Shown here piece by piece: positions 25,371 to 34,461 of a stretch of DNA of 41,635 bases (within the stretch, counting starts at the first letter, position 1; every line of letters starts with the position of its first letter). The notes beneath the pieces were generated by a model. The model was given only the letters and a program-made list of their open reading frames with translations. It was not told where the DNA came from and made no database searches. The stretch comes from Alistipes sp. (GTDB taxonomy: Bacteria > Bacteroidota > Bacteroidia > Bacteroidales > Rikenellaceae), in contig JAFYXB010000054.1 of assembly GCA_017546345.1 (NCBI GenBank), positions 1 to 41,635 of the forward strand. Reading direction: 5' to 3'. A program made the position numbers and the translations under genes.

Positions 25371-26678
25371 ATGAAATCGACAAAAACGATTATCGCATAT
25401 ATTTCGATTCTGGCGCTATCGCTTTTCGCTATATCCACATATAGTGTAAACAATAGCTTTATCGTATTGACATTCTTAGCTATTATTCTTATCTGCACAT
25501 ACCAGATATTCTCTCAGAAGAATGTTATATATGGACTATCCCAGATATTTTACATATTCTGTCTATTCTTTTTAGGTATTGCTCCACTATTCCAATATCT
25601 TAGTGGTACGGTATTATGGGGTGGAGAACCCTTTAGAGATGCCGATTTTATAGAGACTAATCTGCTTATTATTATGGCATTAGTCACCTATAGACACATG
25701 TACAATAAGACATTTAAGAAGCCAGCCGACATTAGGGCGCTCAGCGATAATCAGGCTCATCCAGGAACTATATCAAGTCTGTTGCTTGTTATACTCTCCG
25801 TTGTTACAACTATATATATCATCAATATATTTGATGGACAGATAATGGCTCTATTAATTCGAGGTAAGTATGCCGAGGCAGATGTGGTTGATGAGGGAGG
25901 CTTCTCCTATTTGATTAACAGCTTCTTTATACGCCCTATTCCCGCTGTTTGCTTCTTGCTATTCAAGTTTTACAATAACAAGAATTTAGTAGCCGAAATG
26001 CTTCTATTGTTCCTAATGTTATTGACGAATGCTCCTTCAGGCATGCCCCGATTTGCCGTAGCTGCATTCTACATACCCGTAGCATTTTTGTATCTGAAAT
26101 CACTCAAGAAACGTCACAACTTTGCGTTTCTGATGGTCATCGCTATTGTTGTCATCTTCCCATTTCTAAACACTTTTAGAGCAGCGGCCGAGGGAAGACT
26201 TATCTCGTTGGATATGTTTATTTCAGCGCACTTTGACTCATATCAGATGTTTATGCGCGTTGTAGCTACCAACTTTATAACATACGGAAAGCAGCTCCTG
26301 GGTGTGATATTTTTCTTCGTCCCCCGAAGTTTATGGCCCGACAAGCCTATCGGTTCAGGATATTTGGTTGCCCGCGAGAATGGTTATTTCTACGACAACC
26401 TATCAATGAACTTCTTTGGCGAGGGATATATCAACTTTGGCATAATCGGAGTTATCCTTTTTGCCCTCTTCCTTGGATATGTCAATGCTAAAATGGACCG
26501 AAAATATTGGAAAGAGGCAGGCAGCAACATTCCTCTCTTTTCTCTGATTTTCTTTGAGGCTATAGGTATGGAGTTTGCAATTATGCGAGGTGCACTACTA
26601 AACATCCTCCCCGTACTTGTAGGCTATATTTTGATTACGCAAATCGTCAATTTCATAGCAGCAAAATTCATCAAATAA
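25371..26678 (+). CDS. wzy: O-antigen/oligosaccharide repeat polymerase (Wzy-like)
   Basis: A 435-residue very hydrophobic protein with about 11-12 membrane segments and a large loop near residues 300-360 (FVPRSLWPDKPIGSGYLVARENGYFYDNLSMNFFGEGYINFG). This loop resembles the conserved region of oligosaccharide repeat unit polymerases (EpsG/O-antigen polymerase type). Wzy proteins vary greatly, so the call rests on topology, this loop and position between licD and a GT2 gene. It would join repeat units in the periplasm. It is the only polymerase-like protein in the locus. Confidence 0.8.
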   Translation: MKSTKTIIAYISILALSLFAISTYSVNNSFIVLTFLAIILICTYQIFSQKNVIYGLSQIFYIFCLFFLGIAPLFQYLSGTVLWGGEPFRDADFIETNLLIIMALVTYRHMYNKTFKKPADIRALSDNQAHPGTISSLLLVILSVVTTIYIINIFDGQIMALLIRGKYAEADVVDEGGFSYLINSFFIRPIPAVCFLLFKFYNNKNLVAEMLLLFLMLLTNAPSGMPRFAVAAFYIPVAFLYLKSLKKRHNFAFLMVIAIVVIFPFLNTFRAAAEGRLISLDMFISAHFDSYQMFMRVVATNFITYGKQLLGVIFFFVPRSLWPDKPIGSGYLVARENGYFYDNLSMNFFGEGYINFGIIGVILFALFLGYVNAKMDRKYWKEAGSNIPLFSLIFFEAIGMEFAIMRGALLNILPVLVGYILITQIVNFIAAKFIK

Positions 26679-26695
26679 ACTAACCACCACAAACC

Positions 26696-27679
26696 ATGCA
26701 CAAAGTAAGTATTATCATACCTATATACAACGTAGCTCCATACGTTGAAAAGTCGCTACTATCTGCTCTAAATCAGACATACAATAATATCGAGTACGTA
26801 ATCGTGGATGACTGCGGCAAAGATAATAGTATGTCTATTGTAGAAGCTGTGGCGAATAATAACCCCGATAAGGATATCAAGATTGTACCCCATCCTCAGA
26901 ATATGGGACTATCTGCTGCAAGAAATACAGGTCTAAAAAACTCAACCGGTGAGTATGTTTTCTTCATGGATTCGGACGACACCATTTCTGAGAATTGTAT
27001 CGAGCTGCATCTAAACGCTATTCAGCAATACGATGCAGACTTTAGCGATGCTAATTTCCAGATTATCGGAAGTCGAAACATATTTAACGATACCAAGGCG
27101 GCATACTATCTACGCGAATCAGATATTCTAATTGGTTGTTTCAACGGACAAATCCACATATCTGCAGGTAATAAGTTGTATAAGAAGAGCTTTATCACAG
27201 CTAATAATCTTAGCTTTGTTGAGGGTCTAATCCACGAAGATACTATCTGGATGTTTGACATTGCTAAACATGCCAAATGTGTGGCAATGATTCCTGACTA
27301 CACCTACCACTACTACATCCGAGGAGGCTCAATCACTACGAGCGTTTCTGCAAATAGTATTATCAAGAGATATGATTCATGGGTTTACATCCTAAATCAC
27401 ATTATATCTATCGCACAAAATACGGATAATCAGAAATTGCTCTCAAGCATATCTACATGGCTTTCAAGCATTCGATTTAAGATTTCAGCAAGACTTGTAG
27501 TGGTGGATATTGACGAGGATATCAAGCAGAAATATTATAAATTGGTCAACTCTGAGGATGTTCGCAAATTCTCATCTGGTCTATTTGCACCATTCTGCTC
27601 GTTGCCTTATGCTCTTTTCAAGCTACTATTTAAGCCTCTATATAAGATATTTACATATATCAACTCCCTAAAGTCATAA
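26696..27679 (+). CDS. Glycosyltransferase family 2
   Basis: A 327-residue GT-A fold enzyme. The N-terminus VSIIIPIYNVAPYVEKSLLSALNQTYNNIEYVIVDDCGKDNS and the segment NMGLSAARNTGLKNSTGEYVFFMDSDD are textbook GT2, with the DSDD metal motif. The C-terminal region (KIYSLP-like, FKLLFKPLYKIF) is likely membrane-associated. It adds one sugar of the repeat unit from a nucleotide donor; donor and linkage cannot be predicted. It is AT-rich like its neighbours and followed 4 bp later by an acyltransferase gene. Confidence 0.88.
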   Translation: MHKVSIIIPIYNVAPYVEKSLLSALNQTYNNIEYVIVDDCGKDNSMSIVEAVANNNPDKDIKIVPHPQNMGLSAARNTGLKNSTGEYVFFMDSDDTISENCIELHLNAIQQYDADFSDANFQIIGSRNIFNDTKAAYYLRESDILIGCFNGQIHISAGNKLYKKSFITANNLSFVEGLIHEDTIWMFDIAKHAKCVAMIPDYTYHYYIRGGSITTSVSANSIIKRYDSWVYILNHIISIAQNTDNQKLLSSISTWLSSIRFKISARLVVVDIDEDIKQKYYKLVNSEDVRKFSSGLFAPFCSLPYALFKLLFKPLYKIFTYINSLKS

Positions 27680-27683
27680 TCCA

Positions 27684-28286
27684 ATGAGGAATGATTATTC
27701 ACTATTGCAGAAAGTGCAATTAGCGATATACCTATTCGTCACGAAACTGATCTGTCGAAAAGCTCGTCTTTTTCGTCTGCCCATTGATCTTAGAGGTCGC
27801 AAATATATAGATTTTGGATACTCTCTCACAACGGGTGTCGGTTGTCGATTTGAGGCATTTGTGACAGACGAACAAAAGCGAAAAAAGATCATATTCGGCA
27901 AGAATGTACAGGTAAATGACTATGTCCACATTTCAGCTATGGATAGTGTAGTAATTGGAGATAACGTACTGATGGCAAGCCATGTATATATCTCTGATAA
28001 CTCTCACGGCTTTTATGGTGGCGGTGAGAACGACTCCTCACCACTAACTCCTCCTAAGGATAGACCATATATGATTGCCCCTGTCAAGATTGGAGAGAAT
28101 ACTTGGATTGGAGAGGGCGTTATTGTGATGCCAGGCGTGGAGATTGGTAGCGGATGTGTCATCGGAGCACATAGCATTGTAAATAAGAGTATTCCCAACA
28201 ACTGTATTGCTGTTGGATCGCCCGCTAAGGTCGTGAAGAAGTATTCGCAGGAGAGTCAAAAGTGGGAGAAGATTATCTCCGCCTAA
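27684..28286 (+). CDS. Hexapeptide-repeat acyltransferase
   Basis: A 200-residue left-handed beta-helix acyltransferase (WcaF/maltose O-acetyltransferase type). Isoleucine- and valine-led hexapeptides are visible (VQVNDYVHISAMDSVVIGDNV; APVKIGENTWIGEGVIVMPGVEIGSGCVIGAHSIV). The C-terminal AVGSPAKVVKKY completes the family pattern. The likely donor is acetyl-CoA and the acceptor a hydroxyl of the glycan. The catalytic His is probably in SDNSHGFYG. It would add an acetyl decoration to the repeat unit. Confidence 0.85.
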   Translation: MRNDYSLLQKVQLAIYLFVTKLICRKARLFRLPIDLRGRKYIDFGYSLTTGVGCRFEAFVTDEQKRKKIIFGKNVQVNDYVHISAMDSVVIGDNVLMASHVYISDNSHGFYGGGENDSSPLTPPKDRPYMIAPVKIGENTWIGEGVIVMPGVEIGSGCVIGAHSIVNKSIPNNCIAVGSPAKVVKKYSQESQKWEKIISA

Positions 28287-28381
28287 TGTTTTATCTCGCT
28301 TAGCTCGCGACACTCTAAAACCCGATATTTGGCTTTATTAAGAGTTATAACTCACCCAAATTTATCATTAATATTATAGAC

Positions 28382-29209
28382 ATGATTACAGCCTCAATTG
28401 TTGCTTTTAAGACAAATGTAGATGAGTTATCGCAGATTATAAATTGCTCAATCAAAAGCTCGATTAGCACCATATTTATTGTCGACAATTCACCGACAGA
28501 CGCTCTTCAAGCGGTTGTCAATAGCTTTGGCTCAACAAAATTGGCATATATCTATGGTCAGGGGAATGTCGGATATGGCGCAGCGCATAATATTGCGATA
28601 CAGAGATCTCTGGAGCTTGGCGCAACATACCACGTTATCCTTAATCCAGACATCATCTTTGAGGAGGGCTCAATCGAGGACTTGGCAAACTTCATGGATA
28701 GACACCCCGAGGCAGGCTCTGTTATGCCCCATATTACATATCCCGATGGTTCTATTCAGCGATTGTGTAAGTTGCTTCCTACACCATTTGATATTTTTGC
28801 AAGACGACTCTTGCCAAAGTCGTGGAGCGAGGGTCGCAACAAGAAGTTTGAGATGCACTTCATGGGCTACGATAAAATATGGAATTGCCCAAGTCTATCG
28901 GGATGCTTTATGTTCCTAAGAAATTCTACACTGCAGCAAGTGGGAGGTTTCGATGATAGATTCTTCATGTATTTTGAAGATACAGACCTTATCAGACGCA
29001 TCCACCGTGTTAGCAAGACCCTATTCTATCCACACGTAACGATTGTTCACGCACATAGAGCAGAGCATAAGACAAGCAAGCTTCTTCTAAAGATATCTAT
29101 TCAGAGTACCATTAAGTATTTCAATAAGTATGGTTGGCTCTTCGACAAAGAGCGACGAGTAGTTAATCGACGAGCCCTAAAAGAGAATAACCATATATTG
29201 GAGTCGTAG
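28382..29209 (+). CDS. GT2 rhamnosyltransferase-like (WbbL type)
   Basis: A 275-residue GT2 enzyme of the WbbL/rhamnosyltransferase type. Features are IVDNSPTD, GQGNVGYGAAHNIAI, HVILNPDIIFEEGSIEDLANFMDRHPEAGSVMP and GCFMFLRNSTLQQVGGFDDRFFMYFEDTDLIRR. The final ED-DL motif matches enzymes using dTDP-L-rhamnose. The four dTDP-rhamnose synthesis genes lie just downstream, which supports this donor. The acceptor could be the HexNAc loaded by the WecA-like enzyme, as for E. coli WbbL. It is preceded by a 95-bp AT-rich gap. Confidence 0.85.
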   Translation: MITASIVAFKTNVDELSQIINCSIKSSISTIFIVDNSPTDALQAVVNSFGSTKLAYIYGQGNVGYGAAHNIAIQRSLELGATYHVILNPDIIFEEGSIEDLANFMDRHPEAGSVMPHITYPDGSIQRLCKLLPTPFDIFARRLLPKSWSEGRNKKFEMHFMGYDKIWNCPSLSGCFMFLRNSTLQQVGGFDDRFFMYFEDTDLIRRIHRVSKTLFYPHVTIVHAHRAEHKTSKLLLKISIQSTIKYFNKYGWLFDKERRVVNRRALKENNHILES

Positions 29210-29210
29210 T

Positions 29211-30296
29211 ATGCAGCCATTGACACTGATATTTTTTCAGCTAATTCGCATCAGTCTTGGAGAGTCGTGTGAGAATTTTCCAACACTGAGTGCTGCGGAG
29301 TGGGGCAAGCTATACGATATGTCCCGCAAGCAGGCCATTGTTGGTGTATTGTCTCGAGCGATTGAGGCTCTTCCTGCTGATAAACGTCCTCCACGAGAGA
29401 TCGTACTAAAGTGGCTTGTTGCAACTGAAAATATTAAGCAGCGAAATAGCCATCTGAATAGTGTCGCGGCGCAGGTTGATGCTCTATTTCAGACAAATGG
29501 TCACCGTTGCTCTATACTCAAGGGACAGGGCATCGCTCAACTTTATCCCCAACCTGAGTTGCGCACATCTGGAGATATTGATGTATGGGTCGATGGTAAA
29601 AGAGCAGATATAGTCTCGTTTGTTCGAGAGAGGTGCAAATCTTCACATGAGGTCTATCATCACATTGATGGTCTTCGCGTTAATGGCGTAGAGATTGAGA
29701 CACATTTTACGCCATCGTATATGTCGAACCCCTTTGCAAATCGAAGATTGCAATCTTGGATTCGCAAGGAATCTTCTTTACAGTTCGAGCACTCTGTTGA
29801 TATTGCTGGAGGGAGAATACATGTGCCCACTTTAGCCTTCAATCGAGTTTTTATCCTGCACCATATATACAGGCACTTCTTCTACGAAGGCATAGGACTA
29901 CGTCAGATGATGGATCTTTACTACGTTCTAAAGCAAGGATTTTCAAAAGCTGAGAAGGCGGAAACAGTTGGTATATATCGACGACTCAATTTGTTGGGAT
30001 TTGCAGGAGCTTGTATATACGTACTACACACGCTATTCGGTTTGGAGGAGAAATTTCACATAGTGGCCCCCAACAAAAAATTTGGTGAGGTGTTGCTATC
30101 TGAGATTTTGGTTGGCGGCAATTTCGGTCAGGCCATCACCTATAACTTAGGTCCTGAATCGAAGTTCGAACGAGGATGGAGAATAATGCTACGAAGTATG
30201 AGATTTCTTCAGTATGCACCCTTAGAGGTGGTGTGGATGCCATATTTCAAAGTTATAAATAACATACTCTACGTTAGAGATCACACGCAAAAATAG
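29211..30296 (+). CDS. Uncharacterised nucleotidyltransferase family (PF14907-like)
   Basis: A 361-residue protein resembling the uncharacterised nucleotidyltransferase family often found in Bacteroidota glycan loci. The core LKGQGIAQLYPQPELRTSGDIDVWVDGKRAD has the GD-x-D metal motif, followed by HHIDGLRVNGVEIETHF with a further acidic residue. The C-terminal half is helical (FILHHIYRHFFYEGIGLRQMMDLYYVLKQ). The reaction is unknown; by fold it would transfer a nucleotide or phospho-group. It starts one base after the rhamnosyltransferase stop and is the last gene before the rfb block. Confidence 0.75.
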   Translation: MQPLTLIFFQLIRISLGESCENFPTLSAAEWGKLYDMSRKQAIVGVLSRAIEALPADKRPPREIVLKWLVATENIKQRNSHLNSVAAQVDALFQTNGHRCSILKGQGIAQLYPQPELRTSGDIDVWVDGKRADIVSFVRERCKSSHEVYHHIDGLRVNGVEIETHFTPSYMSNPFANRRLQSWIRKESSLQFEHSVDIAGGRIHVPTLAFNRVFILHHIYRHFFYEGIGLRQMMDLYYVLKQGFSKAEKAETVGIYRRLNLLGFAGACIYVLHTLFGLEEKFHIVAPNKKFGEVLLSEILVGGNFGQAITYNLGPESKFERGWRIMLRSMRFLQYAPLEVVWMPYFKVINNILYVRDHTQK

Positions 30297-30375
30297 TAAA
30301 CAAAGCAGACTACAAATATTTTCAACTCACACAGATTATTCACTTAGGAAATAACCTAAAAACTACATAAATACG

Positions 30376-31254
30376 ATGAAAGGTATCGTTTTAGCTGGCG
30401 GTAGTGGTACACGTCTGTATCCTATCACCAAAGGAGTAAGCAAGCAGCTCCTTCCAATTTACGATAAACCGATGGTTTATTATCCTATCTCAACTCTCAT
30501 GCTCGCAGGTATTCGAGATATTCTGATTATCTCGACACCCCACGACCTTCCTGGATTCCGCCGCTTGTTGGGCGATGGCTCGGACTATGGTGTACACTTC
30601 GAGTATGCCGAACAGCCCTCTCCCGATGGCCTTGCTCAGGCATTTATCATCGGTGAGAAGTTCATTGGTGACGACTCAGCGTGTCTTGTTCTTGGCGACA
30701 ACATCTTCTACGGCCAGGGATTTACAGGTATGCTTCAGAAGGCCGTCGAGACTGCCGAGAAGGATAAGAAAGCAACCGTATTCGGCTATCAGGTTCAGGA
30801 TCCCGAGCGTTTCGGTGTTGCCGAGATTGACGCTGAGGGCAACGTGCTAAGCATCGAGGAGAAGCCCGCACAGCCAAAGTCTAACTATGCCGTTGTAGGC
30901 CTCTACTTCTACCCCAACAAGGTGGTCGAGGTAGCCAAGAACATCAAGCCTTCGGCACGTGGTGAGCTCGAGATTACCACCGTTAACGACTGGTTCCGTC
31001 GCGATGGTGAGCTCAAGCTTCAGGTTCTCGGCCGTGGCTTCGCATGGCTCGACACAGGTACTCAGGAGTCGTTGTTCGACGCATCGCGCTTCGTCGAGGT
31101 CATCGAGACTCGTCAGGGTGTGCAGGTAGCGTGTCTCGAGGAGATTGCGTGGCGCAAGGGTTGGATTACGGATGAGGACATGCTTCGTTTGGCCGAGCCT
31201 ATGAAGAAGAACAGCTACGGACAGTATATGATTAACCTCGTAAAGCGTAAGTAG
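30376..31254 (+). CDS. rfbA: Glucose-1-phosphate thymidylyltransferase
   Basis: A 292-residue RmlA/RfbA enzyme that joins dTTP and glucose-1-phosphate, the first step to dTDP-L-rhamnose. Signatures are [52 protein letters not shown] and [19 protein letters not shown]. The length is normal. It follows a 79-bp gap, and codon choice returns to the GC-richer style of the housekeeping genes. The next gene begins 3 bp after its stop. Confidence 0.96.
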   Translation: MKGIVLAGGSGTRLYPITKGVSKQLLPIYDKPMVYYPISTLMLAGIRDILIISTPHDLPGFRRLLGDGSDYGVHFEYAEQPSPDGLAQAFIIGEKFIGDDSACLVLGDNIFYGQGFTGMLQKAVETAEKDKKATVFGYQVQDPERFGVAEIDAEGNVLSIEEKPAQPKSNYAVVGLYFYPNKVVEVAKNIKPSARGELEITTVNDWFRRDGELKLQVLGRGFAWLDTGTQESLFDASRFVEVIETRQGVQVACLEEIAWRKGWITDEDMLRLAEPMKKNSYGQYMINLVKRK

Positions 31255-31257
31255 CAT

Positions 31258-31833
31258 ATGGCAGTTATCAAAACCGCAATCGAGGGTGTCGTAATCATCG
31301 AGCCTACGATATATGGCGATGAGCGTGGCTACTTCTTCGAGAGCTTCAACGAGGAGCGTTTCCTCAAAGAGGTGGGCGTAAACACCCGCTTCGTGCAGGA
31401 CAATGAGAGTAAGTCGAAGCGTGGCGTATTGCGAGGTCTACACTTCCAGAAGCCACCCTACGCTCAGAGCAAACTTGTACGCGTGGTTAAAGGTCGCGTG
31501 TTGGACGTAGCCGTAGACATCCGCAAGGGAAGCCCCACTTATGGCAAGTACGTAGCCGTGGAGCTTACGGAGGATAACCACCGTCAGTTCTTCCTACCTC
31601 GTGGCATGGCACACGGCTTTGTTGTACTCAGCGACGAGGCTATCTTCCAGTACAAGTGCGACAACCTCTACCACCCCGAGAGCGAAGGCTCCGTGGCGTG
31701 GAACGATCCCGAAATTGGCATCGACTGGGGTATCGACACAGAGAGTGTCATCCTCTCGGAGAAGGATAAGAAGAATGGAGCACTTGCCGACTTAGAGGAT
31801 GTATTTAACTATGGGGAGGAGTACTATGCATAA
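31258..31833 (+). CDS. rfbC: dTDP-4-dehydrorhamnose 3,5-epimerase
   Basis: A 191-residue cupin-fold RmlC. Visible motifs are EPTIYGDERGYFFESFNEERF, FVQDNESKSKRGVLRGLHFQ with the catalytic His, DVAVDIRKGSPTYGKYVAVEL and LPRGMAHGFVVLSDEAIFQYKCDNLYHPESEGSVAWND. It converts dTDP-4-dehydro-6-deoxyglucose to the L-lyxo form. It overlaps rfbD by 8 bp. Confidence 0.96.
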   Translation: MAVIKTAIEGVVIIEPTIYGDERGYFFESFNEERFLKEVGVNTRFVQDNESKSKRGVLRGLHFQKPPYAQSKLVRVVKGRVLDVAVDIRKGSPTYGKYVAVELTEDNHRQFFLPRGMAHGFVVLSDEAIFQYKCDNLYHPESEGSVAWNDPEIGIDWGIDTESVILSEKDKKNGALADLEDVFNYGEEYYA

Positions 31834-32695
31834 CATTCTCATCACGGGCGCAAATGGACAGCTTGGCAATGAGATGCGATTGCTTGGTGCCACCTCTTCG
31901 AATAACTATATCTATACCGACGTTGCGGAGTTGGATATCACCGACCGCACGGCGGTAGAGCTATTCATCAAGGAGCACCACATCAACTACATCGTCAACT
32001 GTGCTGCCTACACCAACGTAGATAAGGCCGAGGATGACTACGACACTGCCGAGCTACTCAACGCTACGGCTGTCGAGAACCTCGCCATAGCTGCCAGGGC
32101 CAACGATGCAGTGCTCATTCACATCTCTACGGACTATGTCTTTGGTGGCAACGTGCAGAATACGCCCTGCAACGAGGAGCTCGCCACAGCACCTACGGGT
32201 GTATATGGCCTCACGAAGCTACACGGCGAGGAGGCTATCGAGCGCACAGGTTGTCGCCACATCATCATCCGTACAGCGTGGCTCTACTCCATCTATGGAA
32301 ACAACTTCCTCAAGACTATGTTGCGCCTTACGGCCGAGCGCCCCACGCTAAATGTAGTCTACGACCAGGTAGGTACGCCAACCTATGCTGCCGACCTTGC
32401 TGCTGCGATTTTCGACATCGTCGAGAATAATAAAGCAGAGGGCAACGATGGCATCTACCACTTCTCGAACGAGGGTGTGTGCAGCTGGTACGACTTCGCC
32501 AAGGAGATTGCACGCCAAGCGGGCAATGATGGCTGTAGCATAAGCCCCTGCCGCAGCTCGGAGTTTCCAAGCAAAGTGGTGCGTCCAGCCTACTCTGTTC
32601 TGGATAAGAGCAAGATGAAGCGCACGTTCGGCACCGTAGTTCCATACTGGAGCGAGGCTGTAGCGCGCTGCCTTAACAAACTTAAAAACGAATAG
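31826..32695 (+). CDS. rfbD: dTDP-4-dehydrorhamnose reductase
   Basis: A 289-residue short-chain dehydrogenase fold RmlD. The start is ATG at 31826, chosen because a strong GGGGAGGA site sits 5 bp upstream and the Rossmann motif ITGANGQLG follows at once; an upstream ATG at 31799 would add nine residues without similarity. CAAYTNVDKAEDD, STDYVFGG and the catalytic YGLTKLHGE are present. It performs the last, NAD(P)H-dependent step to dTDP-L-rhamnose. It overlaps the rfbC stop by 8 bp, and rfbB follows after 5 bp. Confidence 0.95.
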   Translation: MHNILITGANGQLGNEMRLLGATSSNNYIYTDVAELDITDRTAVELFIKEHHINYIVNCAAYTNVDKAEDDYDTAELLNATAVENLAIAARANDAVLIHISTDYVFGGNVQNTPCNEELATAPTGVYGLTKLHGEEAIERTGCRHIIIRTAWLYSIYGNNFLKTMLRLTAERPTLNVVYDQVGTPTYAADLAAAIFDIVENNKAEGNDGIYHFSNEGVCSWYDFAKEIARQAGNDGCSISPCRSSEFPSKVVRPAYSVLDKSKMKRTFGTVVPYWSEAVARCLNKLKNE

Positions 32696-32700
32696 CTCAC

Positions 32701-33828
32701 ATGAAAAATATAGTAATCACAGGCGGTGCTGGCTTCATCGGTAGCCACGTAGTGCGCCTATTTGTAAATAAGTATCCCGAGTACAACATCATCAACCTCG
32801 ACAAGCTCACCTACGCGGGTAACCTTGCAAACCTCAAGGACATCGAGGATAAGCCCAACTACAAGTTCGTGAAGATGGATATCTGCGACTTCGAGGCCTT
32901 CTACCAGCTTATGCAGGATGAGAAGATCGACGGCATCATCCACCTTGCTGCCGAGAGCCACGTAGACCGCTCTATCAAGGATCCCTTCACCTTTGCACGT
33001 ACCAACGTGATGGGTACATTGTCGTTGCTCCAGGCTGCAAAGCTCTATTGGGAGTCGTTGCCCGAGGGATACGAGGGCAAGCGCTTCTACCACATCTCGA
33101 CGGATGAGGTATATGGCGCACTCTCGATGAACCACCCCGAGGGTATCGAACCTCCATTTAAGACCGTTGCCTCGTCGGAGGGGCATAAGGCCTATGGCGA
33201 TGACTTCTTCTACGAGACGACGAAGTATAACCCCCACTCACCCTACTCGGCAGCTAAGGCTTCGAGCGACCACTTCGTACGCGCATACCACGACACCTAC
33301 GGCATGCCTACAATCGTTACGAACTGCTCGAACAACTATGGCCCATATCAGTTCCCCGAGAAGCTTATTCCTCTGTTCATCAACAACATACGCCACCGCA
33401 AGCCTCTACCCGTGTATGGCAAGGGCGAGAATGTGCGCGACTGGTTGTATGTCGAGGATCATGCACGCGCTATCGACCTTATCTTCCACCGAGGCAAGAT
33501 TGCCGAGACCTACAATATCGGAGGTTTCAACGAGTGGAAGAATATCGATTTGATCAAGGTTATGATCAAGACCGTAGACCGCATTTTGGGCAACCCCGAG
33601 GGTCACTCGTTGGAGCTTATCACCTACGTTACAGACCGTTTAGGTCACGATGCTCGCTACGCTATCGACTCTACGAAGCTACAGCGCGAGCTCGGTTGGG
33701 AGCCATCGCTACAGTTCGAGGAGGGTATCGAGAAGACCGTACGTTGGTACTTGGACAACCAGGCGTGGATGGACAACATCACCTCGGGCGAGTATGAGAA
33801 GTACTACGAGGAGATGTATAACAGATAA
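32701..33828 (+). CDS. rfbB: dTDP-glucose 4,6-dehydratase
   Basis: A 375-residue extended short-chain dehydrogenase (RmlB). It has the NAD motif ITGGAGFIGSHVVR, the substrate segment AAESHVDRSI, STDEVYGAL, the catalytic YSAAKASSDHFVRAY and NNYGPYQFPEKLIPL. The length is slightly above the usual 350-360, with an insertion around residues 140-170 (MNHPEGIEPPFKTVASSEGHKAYGDD) that is common in Bacteroidota forms. It closes the rfbACDB block and the glycan locus; a strong terminator follows. Confidence 0.96.
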   Translation: MKNIVITGGAGFIGSHVVRLFVNKYPEYNIINLDKLTYAGNLANLKDIEDKPNYKFVKMDICDFEAFYQLMQDEKIDGIIHLAAESHVDRSIKDPFTFARTNVMGTLSLLQAAKLYWESLPEGYEGKRFYHISTDEVYGALSMNHPEGIEPPFKTVASSEGHKAYGDDFFYETTKYNPHSPYSAAKASSDHFVRAYHDTYGMPTIVTNCSNNYGPYQFPEKLIPLFINNIRHRKPLPVYGKGENVRDWLYVEDHARAIDLIFHRGKIAETYNIGGFNEWKNIDLIKVMIKTVDRILGNPEGHSLELITYVTDRLGHDARYAIDSTKLQRELGWEPSLQFEEGIEKTVRWYLDNQAWMDNITSGEYEKYYEEMYNR

Positions 33829-33875
33829 TCCGTACAACGCTATAACTTAATAGCATAGCCTACTACGAATAAACG

Positions 33876-33916
33876 ATTACCCCCAGGAGTTAGCGCAACT
33901 CTTGGGGGTAATTTTA
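33876..33916. terminator. Bidirectional terminator between rfbB and rlmH
   Basis: A 16-bp stem (ATTACCCCCAGGAGTT against AACTCTTGGGGGTAAT, with one mismatch) has a 5-nt loop and is followed by TTTTAT on the plus strand. On the other strand the stem is followed by only a weak T run. It separates two convergent transcripts. Confidence 0.85.
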
Positions 33917-33978
33917 TCTTTGGGCAACTCCTTGCTACCTTGATAGCAGAGGCCGAAGACAGACTTTACACACGCGAC

Positions 33979-34452
33979 CTACTCGTGGTGATAAGGCTCG
34001 TTCTTAAGGATTGTAAAGGCTCGGTATAGCTGCTCCGTAAATATTGCTCGTACTATCTGGTGCGAGAAGGTCATGCGCGAGAGCGACAACATCGAGTTAG
34101 CTCGCTGGTATACCGCCTCCGAGAAGCCATAAGGGCCACCTATAATGAACAGCATACGCTTTGTGCCTGCCGACATACGACGCTGCACAAGGTCGGCAAA
34201 CTCTATGGAGCGTAGCTCCTGACCGCGCTCATCGAGCAACACCACATGATCACTATCGTTGATTAGGCGGAGTATCGCCTCGCCCTCCATACGCTTCTGC
34301 TCCCCTTCGGATAGCTTCTTTGTGTTGCGCACATCGGCAATAGTCGTAATAGCAAAGCGCACATAGTGGTTCAGACGCTTGCTATACATCGAGATCAGAG
34401 CCTCGACCTCCTTCATGTCGGTCTTGCCGACAACTACAAGTTCGATATTCAT
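33979..34452 (-). CDS. rlmH: 23S rRNA (pseudouridine1915-N3)-methyltransferase
   Basis: A 157-residue SPOUT methyltransferase that modifies pseudouridine 1915 of 23S rRNA on the 70S ribosome. The sequence shows VVVGKTDMKEVEALISMYSKRLNHYVRF, VVLLDERGQELRSIEFADLV, FIIGGPYGFSEAVYQRAN (SAM knot) and the C-terminal LSLSRMTFSHQIVRAIFTEQLYRAFTILKNEPYHHE. All are diagnostic. Its start lies 9 bp after the stop of the truncated GH2-like gene upstream, so the two are probably transcribed together. Confidence 0.96.
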   Translation of the reverse strand: MNIELVVVGKTDMKEVEALISMYSKRLNHYVRFAITTIADVRNTKKLSEGEQKRMEGEAILRLINDSDHVVLLDERGQELRSIEFADLVQRRMSAGTKRMLFIIGGPYGFSEAVYQRANSMLSLSRMTFSHQIVRAIFTEQLYRAFTILKNEPYHHE

Positions 34453-34461
34453 ACGGCAATA

